DNA of 64,000 nt from Stercorarius parasiticus (taxonomy: Eukaryota; Chordata; Aves; Charadriiformes; Stercorariidae): positions 66,824 through 130,823 of the forward strand of contig VWZL01000296.1 in NCBI GenBank assembly GCA_013396915.1. The letters run 5' to 3'. Positions 1-11,385 of the stretch are shown here, in pieces. The first letter of the stretch is position 1; each line of letters starts with the position of its first letter. A program made the position numbers and the translations under genes. The notes beneath the pieces are model-generated. The model was given only the letters and a program-made list of their open reading frames with translations, was not told the origin of the DNA and did no database searches.

Positions 1-63
1 TGCAATGGCAGAGGCAGCTGGAGACCACAAAGATGAAGCCGGTCCTGGCAAACCCAGAGGAGT

Positions 64-288
64 TCAAGAGGGCCAGGATTTGGCAGCGTGATTTTCCACA
101 GCCTGTCGGGACAACTCAAGTCCAGCACCAAGTATTTGTTCCTCAAAGCAGGATGGGACATACTGGTTGTACGTAGGTCTGCACCAAACCATTGCACCTC
201 TCCGTACCCTGTTGTGAGTCCCTATGGGTGCAGGCAGAGCGACAGCCACCAGGCAACAGCAGAAACAGAGGAAAAGCACACACTGAAC
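64..288 (-). other. Possible secreted-protein exon, weakly serglycin-like (unconfirmed)
   Basis: The minus strand is open for 74 codons from an AG at 289-290 to a TGA at 64-66. The first part is a hydrophobic, signal-peptide-like run (VLFLCFCCCLVAVALPAP). A dibasic RR follows, then the pattern W-C-x-P-(8 residues)-C-x-E-E. The N-terminal domain of serglycin has a related W-x-x-C-x-P-(6 residues)-C-x-E-E pattern after a dibasic site; that comparison is from memory. No ATG opens this frame, so an upstream exon would be needed. A second acceptor-like CCCATAG at 222-228 could start the exon after the signal peptide, as in serglycin. I see no good splice donor. It may be a chance open frame. Confidence 0.2.
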
Positions 289-310
289 CTGTGAAAGCCT
301 CCCCAAGATG

Positions 311-1789
311 AGAGCAGCTCTGCGGTCACAAGGACTGGCAGCTCAGGACACCTCCAGCCTGCTGCCTCTGCCTGAGGCCAGCAGCATGCAGCAGCATCAA
401 CTCCAACAGCATCCGAAGGGCAGCAGCTGCTGCAGGCAGGCAGAGATGACAGGGTTAGATAGATAGATAGATATACATAGCCCTGTCGAAAGAAGAGACC
501 CTAAGGGACTTTCAGTGTGACCCTCTGGTTCAGAGCAAACAGCTGGGCTCGGCCGCCTCGCCATCGGTGCTACAGACACCAATGCAGCCCCAAAGCCAGC
601 GCCCCGTCTGCAGCACGTAAGCTCTTGGCACGGGAAGGAGCGAGAACCAATTTTGTTCTTTCATCCCTGTGATCTGATCACCACCCAACCTCGCGACTCA
701 TCCATCCGTATTTTGACTCGATGCAGAAGAGGAGTGTTTTCCTTCTCCTGCTCTCCCCGAAGCGGGGCCTATCCTACATTTTATCCTTAACTAGCATCGA
801 AAAAAGTGCAAGTTAGTCATAGCACAATGGTCCCTTTTCTGGAGGTAAAAATGCCACTGCTTTCAAATGTATTATCTCTCTGCTCCACAGGTTTCAAAGT
901 GGGAGCTTCACATGCAGGGAAACTGGGCCAACAGTGTTTGCTGGAAAAGAGCAGTATTTCTAAGAAGCTGTTTCGCATTTGATTGGGTTCATTTTGCTGT
1001 TTCTCCAGCCTGGCACAGCTGGCAAGGTCTGGCTCGGAGGGCTATGGGGAAGAACCAGCCCAGAAAAAAATCATTAGGAACCTGCTAAAATAATTGCAGA
1101 GAGTGAAATCAATCTCATCCTCAAATTAATTGACTAGCTGGCAAGGAGGGAAGACCCTAAGGTTTGGGACGGTGTTGCTGCTTGAGAACGCCGGACCCAT
1201 TTCCAACGCCTCACAAAGAAAACCTTTTGAGGCGACTGCATCCTCTGGGATTCTCTATAAATAAATCCGTGGAGAGCACACGTACAGACTGAGTCGATAA
1301 AGAGATCTGACAGAAAAGCACTGTAGTATTTTACTCTTCCTCCTTGCCCAAGGCAAACCATTTAGGTTCTTTCTCTCCCTTGGACAGCCATACGAAATAT
1401 CCCCAGCTTCCTCCGTGATCATTAATCCTCGCTGCAAAGGCGAAGGGGGGAGCAAACCTTTGTGTCTGAGCGGATTCATCTCTGTGACAATTTTGCAAGG
1501 CTGGGTAAGTTGTTACGAGGCTGCGAGCCCCAGCTTTCCAAATCGGTGGCCGGGAGAACAAGGTGGCTTCTTGCTCCCTCCTGGAATGAATTCCAATCCC
1601 AGCAGGACCACGGGCTGGCAGGCAGCACTTGGCCAGGCTTTGAGCCATCGGGCCACCAGGGATGCCCACATGATTTAGCATGCATGGGAAGGCAGGCACT
1701 TGAAGTTTGCTCTCCTTTGGAAATGCTCCTGAAAAAGGAGCTGGGATGGTAGTAGGATGAAAATGCTGTATTGTCACGGGAAAGTACCC
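311..1789. other. No gene seen; short (TAGA)n microsatellite
   Basis: No exon with plausible splice sites or family similarity was found here. A short TAGA/GATA microsatellite of about 4.5 units lies at 456-473. An AT-rich patch around 1085-1135, in otherwise GC-rich DNA, resembles conserved non-coding sequence but cannot be tested here. Confidence 0.5.
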
Positions 1790-1987
1790 ATGGTGGCAGA
1801 GACCCAGGGCTGAGCCACCAGCTGGAACAACCTCCCAAGGGCTGCAGCGGAGTCCCCATCGCTGGAGGTTTTCAAGATGCAATTAGGTGTTAGGTAACCT
1901 CATCCAGGCTCCCTCTCCCATGAAAGGTTGGACCAGAAGATCTTTCAAGGTCCCTTCCAACCTAGGCTGCTCCCATTCTTTGATCAG
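1790..1987 (+). mobile_element. CR1 LINE 3' fragment
   Basis: The text follows the 3' end of avian CR1: gctggaggttttcaagatgc, then a 'ggttggaccagaagatcttt' block, then 'caaggtcccttccaacct'. The terminal 8-base repeat has decayed to 'cccattctttgatc'. It is 5'-truncated, as is usual for CR1, and non-functional. Confidence 0.8.
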
Positions 1988-4900
1988 AACTGGGGAGGCC
2001 ACGGTGGCCAGGAGCCTGTGTCCCACGCCAGCCACTTCCCTGCGACCAGGAGTCCTCTGCCTGCTGCTGGGGCAGACGCTCGCATGGAGCCAACACGAAG
2101 CTGGGGGGAAAACTGGGTGATTTCACACATGAGACAAGCTGCAGAGGCAGGGAAGGAGCCTTTGTAACTACCGAAGCTCAAAGCTGGCCAGAAAACCTCT
2201 TTTCTGTTCAAAGCAGCAATGCCGCCAGAGCTGCGGTTTTATACCTGCTCCCGTGTAGCCGAACAGCAGAGATGAAACAGGAGCCGCGCTTCCAAGAGGC
2301 AAAGGCGCTCCTGAGCACGAGGCAGCAGAGCAGCAGGTACAGCACCAGCACACACGCTGGCATACCTGGCACAAATCGGCCCCAACGGCTCCATCAGGGC
2401 AGCGCCCAGCTCTGAACGTGAAGCACGGCCAGCATTAAGTCACTGCTCGCCCGCAAGGAGCGGGGAAAAGCTGACAGCAGCTGAGTAGTGGCCTGGGGCT
2501 GCCAAATTCCTCTGGAGAAGTGGGAAAGTGGGGATGCCTGCTGCGAGTGGCAGGAGACGTGACGCAGAGCCCTGGATCCCCATATGTTCCATTAGTGGCG
2601 CAGAAGGAGCGCGTTTCCCTGCAGGCACGGGTTAAATGGACCCGCTCTGCCGCACCACGACCCTGAGCTGGGTCCAAAGGTCCCTACGGCGTTAAATGAC
2701 ATTGCCCACCAAAAAACCCTTCCACCTGGCTCCACTCCCAGCCTGACCTCCTGGGCGTCCTGCCCTCCCCTGCCTGCTCCCCGACACAGCGCTGAAGGTG
2801 AGGTCACTCACAGGACTGAAACTTCTTCAGAGGGTTCTGTCACTTAAAATGTTTAATAAATAAAAGCCGCCACGAATGCACCAACTGATGTAATGTGGCA
2901 TGCAGCTGGGGGTTGCCAACCAGCAGGGAGCAGGCGGCCTCACTGAAGAGGGACTGCTGAAAACCAGCTGTCAGTGCAGGTCAGCGGGAGACAAACATGC
3001 CCGCAAAGGCACCAAGCCCATGTAGGGACACCTCAGGGTCCCTCTCCGGTTCCTGCAGCTGCATGTCACTATCCGGAGAGGCTCGGGGTGGAGCATTGCG
3101 GTGCCCACCCCTCACCTGCTCCTCCTGCCCAGACCAAGATCAAGAGCTTCACGAGCTCCTGGCAGAGAGCACACACCAGCCAAGGGTGTCCTCCAACACT
3201 GCTGGCCAAGCTATTCCAGCACTCATCCTCAACATCAAGCAGGCTAGTGGGGAACCAGGGGTGGGTAAGGAGAGACTTGTAGCTTGCTGGGACGCCCATC
3301 CTTAAACTGTTTTCCCCAAAAATAAGATAAGGCCAAAATCTCATCTACTGACATTAAAAAAAAAAAAAAAATCACCTCTTTTACCGGCATCAGAAACAGA
3401 GTGTGTTAAAGCCTAGGTGAGAGGAGGGAGAATAATGGAATGTACACACAACACCACACACCCCAACGCCCACCAGCCCTGAGGCAACCAGAAACACTTG
3501 CCCAAAGCCATCTCTGATGTTGCCCTCTCCTGCTCTCCCTTCTTCTTTTCCTGTGGCCATGAGTAGTGGCAGAAGACCTCAGCAACACATGACAGGTTGG
3601 ATGAGACTTCCCCCGTGCCTCCTTTGGGGGAGTAGACTGCAAACACCCAACACATCCCCAAGCCCAATGGGGTTCCTAAAGGAGAAGAGAGACTCAATCC
3701 ACTATGTAGCACTCATGGATATGAGTAACAGACAATGAAGACAACACCGTTGAGGGCTTCCTTGGTCATAGGAAAAACCAAGCCAGAGCAGCATTTGAGT
3801 TGGGTTTTGTTTATAAGAGGGAAATATAAGTAGGATGGGTCTTGTTTCTTCACCCTCGTTTCCAAACCCTGCTGCTGGATGGCTACCACCAGTGGGGTGG
3901 TTTGTCGTCAGTTCCCCACCTTGAGTGAGACCATAATGCTGAGGTCAAAAAAATGACAAAAGCAAGAAAAATCTGGAAAGGAAAAAACTCTCACCCTTCA
4001 TCAGGAATCTATCTGTACCACCCACCCTGAGCATCCACACCTCCCCAGGGTTTCCCACCACCAGTCACCTCCCCACCCTAACCAAGTACCACCCACTGGA
4101 GATGTTACTGGTCTGTGGCTACACCCACACCAGAGGTATCCAAGGGACAACCGCTGCCCCTAGGTACACAACCAGTGGGCACCGGGTGCTAGTGAGGTCC
4201 ATCTGCAGTGCACAAGCCACATGTGACCCGACCTACAGCCTGGCTTGGTACCCATGCAGACACATGCAATGGCTCCCAAAACATTTCCCCTAGAGTCCAT
4301 ATCCTTACGCCAAGCCCCTGCCAGCCCAGGGCTCAGCAGCCTGTCATGCTGTCAGCTCTGGTCTCATCTCTGCCATCAATATAAGTTAGCACGTCAAATA
4401 CTCTATGACTCTCAAGGGCTTTTTCCCACCACCCCCCCCACCCCACGTTTTTATTTGATGCAGGAGCATCTCTTAACAGCAACATCAGACAACCTCCTGC
4501 CTTCCTGGGAACTCTACAGACCTATATTCAAGTGCATGTGGGCTTAAACTGAAGGTCATCCCACCTAGCCAGGCAGCTGAGGCACCACCTCTCTCTCCAG
4601 CACCCTAAACCTCTCTCAAGGCATCCACAAACTGATCCCCACGGTCACCTTGGGGCAGAGGAAACGGGAAGGAGGAGGATGGAGAGCCCCCTCTCCCACA
4701 AAGCCACAGGCATATTCTGTGCAGTGACCCACTGATGCAAGGAGGAAAAAGGTCATCTGGATGAGCCCTTCCAGACCCACATGATGAGACACTGAGGGCA
4801 GCAAAGTCCCCAGTTGGTGGTGATAAGTTCTGGATAAAGGTATCCTGCTCTTGTCCTCCCTGGGAAGATAGACATCCTTGGGCAGTGGTCTTCAGCCCGT

Positions 4901-6837
4901 GGTCCCCAGAGCTCACAGAAGACCAAAGGAGCCCATGAAGACAAGCAAAGCTACGGTGGACGAATAGCAGCAGCAGAGAGGGCTGGGCATCTACAGTACT
5001 TCCTAGACCCCCAGAGGAAAACCTCAGGCTGGAGATGCTGCTGTGATCCAGTCTCACACACACACGCAGATTGCAGCCTGGACCGCTCACACACAACAAG
5101 CTGGTATTTAAAAAGGCTTCATTCACAGAGCCCAAAATCAGCCAGGAGAAAGAATTTAAGCGGAAAAACATCCCAACAATTGAGCCCTCTTTGCAAATGT
5201 TTTACCAGCTGCTGACCCGAGACCCCCGACACGGCCAAGCAAAAAGATCGCTCCATGGTTTCGCCTTTAAATCACAAACTGTCTGGGATGGGAACACAGT
5301 TCCACAGGCCATCATTTATAACAACTGTGAGAAAAGCGATGTCAACAGACCTGAGCAAAGCCAGTGGCCACGGCAGTGCGGTGAGGGGAGCAGGATGGAA
5401 AGACGAGGTGCGGCCATACTCACAAGGGCGCTGGGCAGCGAGGCTTAGCTGCCCAAAAGGACCACGTGTAGGTTCCCAGTCCCCCATAGATAGAAAGCCA
5501 TTCACATTAAAAAGCCATTCAGGTCCACTGGGTAGCGGAGGAGAGTCTGAAGGATGGCACAGATCCCGGACATGTCAGCTGGGGGAAACCTCGGTGGCAT
5601 CAAGGAGAAGGGAGGAGCGTTCAGCGAGTATTTCTGCAATGGATTTAGGACAAAGCCAGACAACACGGGCAGAGGATGTGGGTGAAATGTTTGCTCTTCC
5701 ATGGGAAGATATAACATACAGCTCACAGGTCCAGATAACATACATTTAATACATGCTGAAGTCCCAGGTGACAAGCCGTCTGCATGTCAAAGGGTGATCT
5801 CTGGCCAGCTGGAGACACTAGAAGTCCCAGGAGAGACAGCAGCCTGTACCTGCCAGTATTCAAAAGGGGAAACAGCTGACTTGGGCAAGCACAGGCTGGT
5901 CAGGCAAAGACTGAGCCACAGCAAAATAAATGGATGGCTGCAACCAGACCAAATCACCAGGAAGCAAAGGAGACCGACATAATTAATGCCAACCAACACA
6001 TGCTTACAGCTGTCAGATCCTGTTGTCAAATGCAATTTATTTTTATGGGGATCGCAGGCTTGACCGATAAATAAACCAGTGTTCGTGCCATTCATTTGAA
6101 CACGGGGAAGGCATAGGACTTGGTACCATTTCCCATTTTTAATCAAGAAACTGGAACTCCAAAGGACAGTGGCACATGTCTGAACTCACGGTTAGCTGGC
6201 TCAGAACAAACCCATGATGGGGGGGTCCGCGGCAGGGGACAAGATCTCCACCAGAGTTCTGTGCACCACAGCAGTAAGACCATTGCTGAAGTAAAGCATC
6301 CATTTGTGCTTCTGACAAGTCAAAGAACTTTCTAAGCTGAAAACAGGTCCAAAAAAGGATCTGGGAATAAGATTGGAAAATACGGAAAATACTGGAAAAT
6401 ATGCCAGTGGAAGACTTTACAAGCTCTGTATATTTAGCTTATCAAAGAGATAGGCAAGAGGTGACTGCATCCTAAACTGCCATAGCTGCCAAGCGGAGCA
6501 AAGCTCTCTCTAAGCCAGCGGCCTAAGGAATAACATGTTTCCCTGGCTGTAAACAGAAGCAAACCATGTCGTTCTAGCACCTTACAGAGCACTCTGCCAA
6601 GCACCCTGCGCCAGCTTCCCATAGATGGGGGGCCAAGGTGCAGAGGACCGTGGCATCCTGTGCCAGGCAGGAGCCAACCTGATAGCTTCCCAAATCCTTC
6701 CTGGCACCACAGAGCCCATGCCGGCCGCTGCTGCTCGAGGTTTGCACTGCAAAGCAGTGATTCACAAGCTCATGGAGGTGGAGAACTTTGTAGTACAGAG
6801 CCATGGGGAAGGAAAAGAACTGGTTTTTTGGTGAAAG
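1988..6837. other. No gene seen; intergenic or TEX264 intronic DNA
   Basis: The plus strand is C/A-rich and open in many frames, with no recognisable domain. A homopolymer of 16 A lies at 3356-3371 and a short CA run at about 5055-5066. If the last TEX264 exon lies beyond the left edge, this is intronic sequence of that gene. Confidence 0.45.
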
Positions 6838-6971
6838 TTGGAGGTCCAAGACCAGGCTGGATGGGGCTTTGAGCAACCTGGTCTAGTCGGAGGTGTCCCT
6901 GCCCATGGCAGGGGGTTGGAACTAGATGGTCTTTAAGGTCCCTTCCAACCTGAACCATTCTATGCTTCTAG
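6838..6971 (+). mobile_element. CR1 LINE 3' fragment
   Basis: It carries 'gaccaggctggatggggctt', 'gaggtgtccctgcccatggc' and 'aaggtcccttccaacctgaa', and ends in 'ccattctatgcttcta', a mutated version of the CR1 terminal octamer repeat. It is a short 5'-truncated copy with no coding potential. Confidence 0.88.
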
Positions 6972-8269
6972 GATGCCTTTTCAATACCAGATAAAGAGAT
7001 TAAACCCCAGCTTGTCCAAGTTTGGAGCCAGTCAGCTCATGCTCTGGTTCAGGGCAGGGTACAAGGCAGCCAGGATGATGCTGGCATCGCTATCCTCCTT
7101 CGTCCTTCCACTTCCACATCCTCCTCAGCTGGAGAGAGCACAAAACTGACCCAAAACCCCACAGAAAGAGGCCAGGTTGAGCCAGTCACTTCTAGGGCTG
7201 CAGTGGGAGACACCTGCCAGCTCCGCCTCAGATGCAATTAGCTACCTCTCTGGCTGCCAGAGGAGCCCCGGGTTTGGGAGATACAAGCCCACCTGCCTGG
7301 CATTGCCCGCTAAATGCCAGCATGGATGCAGAGAAATGCAGGCACACACAGCCCGCCATAGAGAGCTCATTACACCCAAGCCAGAATAAACACTCCTTGA
7401 AATGGTGGGAGGTTACAAGGGAATAACCCGCTCCTGTCAGAGCTGTCAGAAAGAGTCCCCACCAGGGAAGAGCTTTGCAGGAACTCTCCTTTGCATCCAG
7501 GAGTTGGAACTGACGGGTCTGACCGGCAGCTCTGGCGTGGGGCAGGAGTGTATGCCCTGGGAAAGCGGGGCATACCTGCCTGGCAGCCAGGAGAGGCATC
7601 GGCAGGAGCTATTAGGGAAGAAACGCTTTCTAGGGACACTAAATAACCCCAGTCCATGCCTTAAATAACCCATGCTCGGAGCAACGAGCCAGCAGGCTCT
7701 CCTGGGCATCTCCAAAGGCAATTCTAGCCAGCAAGTCGCTGCTGCTGCCAGCCTGCCATCCCAGGGGAAGAATGTCCTCTTACCTACCGTGGACAGCTGC
7801 ATCCATTTCCCCACAGTTCCTGAAAGAGTCATGGAAACGCCAGCTCCTGAGCCCTATGAGAGCCAGGGGAGTGAGGAGGCACGCTGCAAGGGCAGCCTGA
7901 CCACAGCACCTCCTGCTCCATGCCAGTCCATCTTCCTTCTGTCTCTAACGAAAGGAGATTCCACCGTCCTATTTATTTTTTTAATTATTGTTATCAATTT
8001 TAGTTTTAATCTTCTGAAGCAGCATCAGGCTGGGACACACAAAGCCCAGGCTGCTGAAAGCCAGCACCACTGCACTCGCACTGCTCGGGAAACCCGAGCC
8101 ACAGGCATCCCTGGTAACTTCAGCACAGCATCAGCGAGTCCAGAGGGAGCCACTCTCCCCCTCCATGTCCACAAGCCTTTGCCCTCGGGGGCCCAATGTC
8201 CCCAGCAGTTAACCTCAAGGGATGCCGCAGGAAGGACTCTGGAGGGCCACCCTCCAGCTCTGCCTCAGA
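6972..8269. other. No gene seen; AT-rich island at 7971-8010
   Basis: This is GC-rich non-coding DNA. A 40-base, almost pure A/T stretch at 7971-8010 (runs of TTTATTTTTTTAATTATTG type) stands out sharply from its surroundings. Confidence 0.4.
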
Positions 8270-8570
8270 CTCCCCCACCACATCTCGTTGTCCTGCTCCC
8301 TCAGCCAGTCCCCAAACCCTCAGCTCCTTCACCCCACACATCCCCTCCAGTCCCCTTCTCCTCCCATTCCCCTCCCCTATTCTTCAACATCTCTAAAGCT
8401 TTCTCCACCCTCCCTCCCCACCTTCCACCCCTCTCCCTGCCTCCTCCACCTCCCTCTCCGTCCCCTGCTCTCCCACACCTCCTTCCTATGACTAAGCGGC
8501 CATGCCATCCTCCCTCCACTTCAGCTAATTCCCTCTCTCCACAGGAGCTGTTTCATCTCTGCCACTGAGC
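8270..8570 (+). repeat. Long pyrimidine-rich tract
   Basis: About 300 bases of the plus strand are dominated by C and T, mainly CCTCC, TCCCC and CTCTC words, with few purines. Such polypurine/polypyrimidine tracts can form triplex (H-DNA) structures and are hard to sequence and assemble. The tract runs straight into the mis-assembled patch that follows. Confidence 0.7.
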
Positions 8571-8697
8571 CCCCTTTCATGCCTCCTGGCTTTTGCCATC
8601 CCACCCGCTTCCTCCCTGCTGCCGCCGGGATGGAAGGGCAGTGGCAAACCTGCGCGTTTGATGGGCCTGACCCCCAGCTCTCATTAACAGCACCCTT
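8438..8697 (+). repeat. Segment A, copy 1 (false duplication)
   Basis: These 260 bases recur identically at 9146-9405. The copy ends exactly at a single N at 8698. See segments B and C: each copy boundary coincides with a single N, which marks contig joins rather than biological duplication. Confidence 0.92.
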
Positions 8698-8698
8698 N

Positions 8699-8800
8699 TG
8701 CCGGGGGTGGGATGAAGGATGCTATTTGGAGAGGCTGTCTCCATGGCAACCCCCATTCCCACCACCGAGCGGGCACAGGTCACCTGTTTCCATGAAAGTT
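8699..8800 (+). repeat. Segment B, copy 1 (false duplication)
   Basis: These 102 bases, starting just after the N at 8698, recur at 9488-9589, where the second copy ends at the N at 9590. Copy 1 continues past the shared part into unique sequence from 8801. Confidence 0.92.
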
Positions 8801-9080
8801 CCCCCCCCCTCCCTCCCCATCCCTCCACCCCAGGAAGTGCCAGCCCAGCCCCAGGGCGGTCCAGCCCAAGGGAGAAGCAGCAGAGATGCAGGAGAAGCGG
8901 CAAGGATGCTGCTGGTGTGGCTGCAAACAGCTTCCAAAGTCCCCCACACCACGTCAGAGAGAGCCAGGGCATTCTCACTGTGCAGTATGCAGGGACCAGC
9001 AGCACCCACTGCCCCTGCCCCATGCCAGCAAGGCAATCCATCGCCTCCCTGCCTGCATCCCCTCGGTCAGTCTAACACAG

Positions 9081-9144
9081 GCAGGGGGGCCACGCTCTGC
9101 TGCAGGACTTGGGGTGGGACGCAGGCACGCACCCTGACACACGT
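9081..9144 (+). repeat. Segment C, copy 1 (false duplication)
   Basis: These 64 bases end at the N at 9145 and recur at 9591-9654. One mismatch was seen (ggggtgggac against ggggagggac), as expected for an allelic difference or a read error. Confidence 0.9.
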
Positions 9145-9145
9145 N

Positions 9146-9405
9146 TGCCTCCTCCACCTCCCTCTCCGTCCCCTGCTCTCCCACACCTCCTTCCTATGAC
9201 TAAGCGGCCATGCCATCCTCCCTCCACTTCAGCTAATTCCCTCTCTCCACAGGAGCTGTTTCATCTCTGCCACTGAGCCCCCTTTCATGCCTCCTGGCTT
9301 TTGCCATCCCACCCGCTTCCTCCCTGCTGCCGCCGGGATGGAAGGGCAGTGGCAAACCTGCGCGTTTGATGGGCCTGACCCCCAGCTCTCATTAACAGCA
9401 CCCTT
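9146..9405 (+). repeat. Segment A, copy 2
   Basis: This is identical to 8438-8697. It begins directly after the single N at 9145 and continues into unique sequence (9406-9487), which leads into segment B copy 2. Confidence 0.92.
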
Positions 9406-9487
9406 CTCAAAGCAGGCACAGCGTGAAATAAATAAATAAAGCAAATCTCTGTCTCGCTGCTGTCTCGGGTTGCTTAAGGGAGCCGGG

Positions 9488-9589
9488 TGCCGGGGGTGGG
9501 ATGAAGGATGCTATTTGGAGAGGCTGTCTCCATGGCAACCCCCATTCCCACCACCGAGCGGGCACAGGTCACCTGTTTCCATGAAAGTT
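9488..9589 (+). repeat. Segment B, copy 2
   Basis: This repeats 8699-8800 and stops at the N at 9590. The preceding 9406-9487 is the sequence that truly belongs between A and B. Confidence 0.92.
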
Positions 9590-9590
9590 N

Positions 9591-9654
9591 GCAGGGGGGC
9601 CACGCTCTGCTGCAGGACTTGGGGAGGGACGCAGGCACGCACCCTGACACACGT
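9591..9654 (+). repeat. Segment C, copy 2
   Basis: This repeats 9081-9144 with one mismatch. It begins right after the N at 9590 and then continues into unique flanking sequence. Confidence 0.9.
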
Positions 9655-11163
9655 GCTGTTGTCCCCTCCCTCCGCACGTGGCCCTGGGTGCTACGTTTCC
9701 ATATGATTTCAGTTATTTATTTTAATTTGAAATCGTCTGCTCCCATTAAACGCTGCCAGGTGCTCCCAGAACAACCCGTGGTTCTCATTTTAGCTCTAAC
9801 AACTCCTGTCTCTCATGCGACAGATGCACTCGCCGGGACCTTTCCCCAAGTAAGGCAGCGTCAGCCCCACATCGCCAAGCGCTGCCGCAGCCAACCTGAT
9901 GCTCCCACCCACACCAGCCCTCTCCCCGTAGGCCCACGCGTCCGCCGCAGGGCTGGCAGCAGTGCCCGGTACCCCCCACACCAAAACAGCTGGAAGAGTT
10001 CCAGGAAGAGACATAGAGAGGATGGAGCGAGAAGATGAGAACAAGGAAATGGTTCTGCTCTCCACCAGCTCCCCAGCACGGGGAAGGGACAAGCAGCAAC
10101 GGTCTCACCCACTGCCAGCGTTAACGCATCTTCTGCCGGTACCAGCCGGCAGCTGCCTAAGGCCACGGCGGACAAGCGGGTCGGCAGAGAGCCCCCAGTT
10201 GAAGTTCTGGGGTTGGTACACAGGCAGCTATCCTGCGGCACAGTGCAGGCTGGAGGGATTCACACGGTTCCCCCACAGGGCTGGGAGTTTTGCCAGGAAA
10301 AGCAAGTTTATAAATAGTGCATTTCAACACGAACAAACGAAAGCAGCAGAACTCGACAGTCAGATAAGCCAGGGGCTGAGTGCTGGGCCCTCCCCAGCAT
10401 CCTCCCTCTCCAGGAGGGACCGTCCCTTCCCTCCATCACCCAGCTGGCCAGGACCACCCTCGCTCTCTGGAAAGCCTGGATCTGGAGGTGTCTGTGTCAG
10501 ATGTGCTGCTTGGAAACACCCTTGCCACAGCTGGTCTGGCAGCCAGAGCAAGGCAGCAGAGCCGGCTTCAAAAAGACCAGAAAGAGGGGATGGCCACCTG
10601 CTTTGCTCGGGGGCAAGGGCGAACACAGTCAACAGCAGCCAGCTGCCCAGCCAGGGCCAAGGGCCACAAATTTCAATGTATTGCTTGAAACCAAGTCTTC
10701 ATAAGCCCATGGGCCAGAGGAAAGTTTCTAACTTCTCCTCCTGCTCCTGCGGAAGATAGCTGCCCCATGGGTGAGGCTGACACTTGAAACAAGTTTCATG
10801 GCATGATGTGTTACACCGAAGGGGCACATACCTGCCAGATCCTAACAACAAGCAAGATGCTCAAGGGGAAAACCAGCTTTTATCACTGCATTAAGGAGAA
10901 AAGCAGTGAGTTTTCAGATGAGAACTTGCTTCTCGTAAGCACAAAACAGCAGAAAAGACACCCCTGCGCCTTCAGAGTGAATGGGAGGACATCCCTGCTG
11001 GGGAACTACCTGCCAGATTGCAAAAGGAGCAGATCTTGATGGTAGTGCCCAAGGGAAGAGATCAAGAAATGACATGTTGGAGCAGCCCCATCAGCTGTCA
11101 GCAAGAGAAGCCTCTGACAGTCCACCAAACACCTGCAATGCTCTTCATGCCACACTTTCTTAC
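9655..11163. other. No gene seen; downstream of TEX264 exon
   Basis: This is probably TEX264 intron 3 on the minus strand. No minus-strand frame here or further left encodes the Ser/Asp/Glu-rich C-terminal half of TEX264, so its later exons were not found in this window. An AT-rich patch lies at about 9700-9745. Confidence 0.45.
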
Positions 11164-11385
11164 CTTGATGTAGGTGTCAAGGGCTGGGTGGACACGGTTG
11201 ACCGCTAGATGGATGGACAACGGTGTAGTGAATGGGAAGGTGGCCATGACCACATGGCTGGGAGCAGGGAAGGAGAAGATCTTGAAGCCATACTTCTGGA
11301 ACCGCTTGATCTGCTCTTCTGATGGCTTTGCATCTCCCTCGCTCAGGATTCGGCCTATGGCAAAGCGGCACTTCTCTGGAGGCAC
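11164..11385 (-). CDS. TEX264: TEX264 second coding exon
   Basis: 222 bases encode 74 codons. The acceptor is CCCTCGATCAG|GTG and the donor is AAG|GTAAGA. It encodes residues 87-160, from VPPEKC to DTYIK, in the GyrI-like domain. Confidence 0.94.

Noticed and set aside
7672..8568. 298-codon open frame on the plus strand
   Set aside because: It runs into the pyrimidine tract, and its end is a Pro/Ser/Leu run dictated by CCT/TCC words.
8579..9199. 206-codon frame containing undefined residues
   Set aside because: It crosses two single-N contig joins inside the mis-assembled patch, so the frame does not exist in the real genome.
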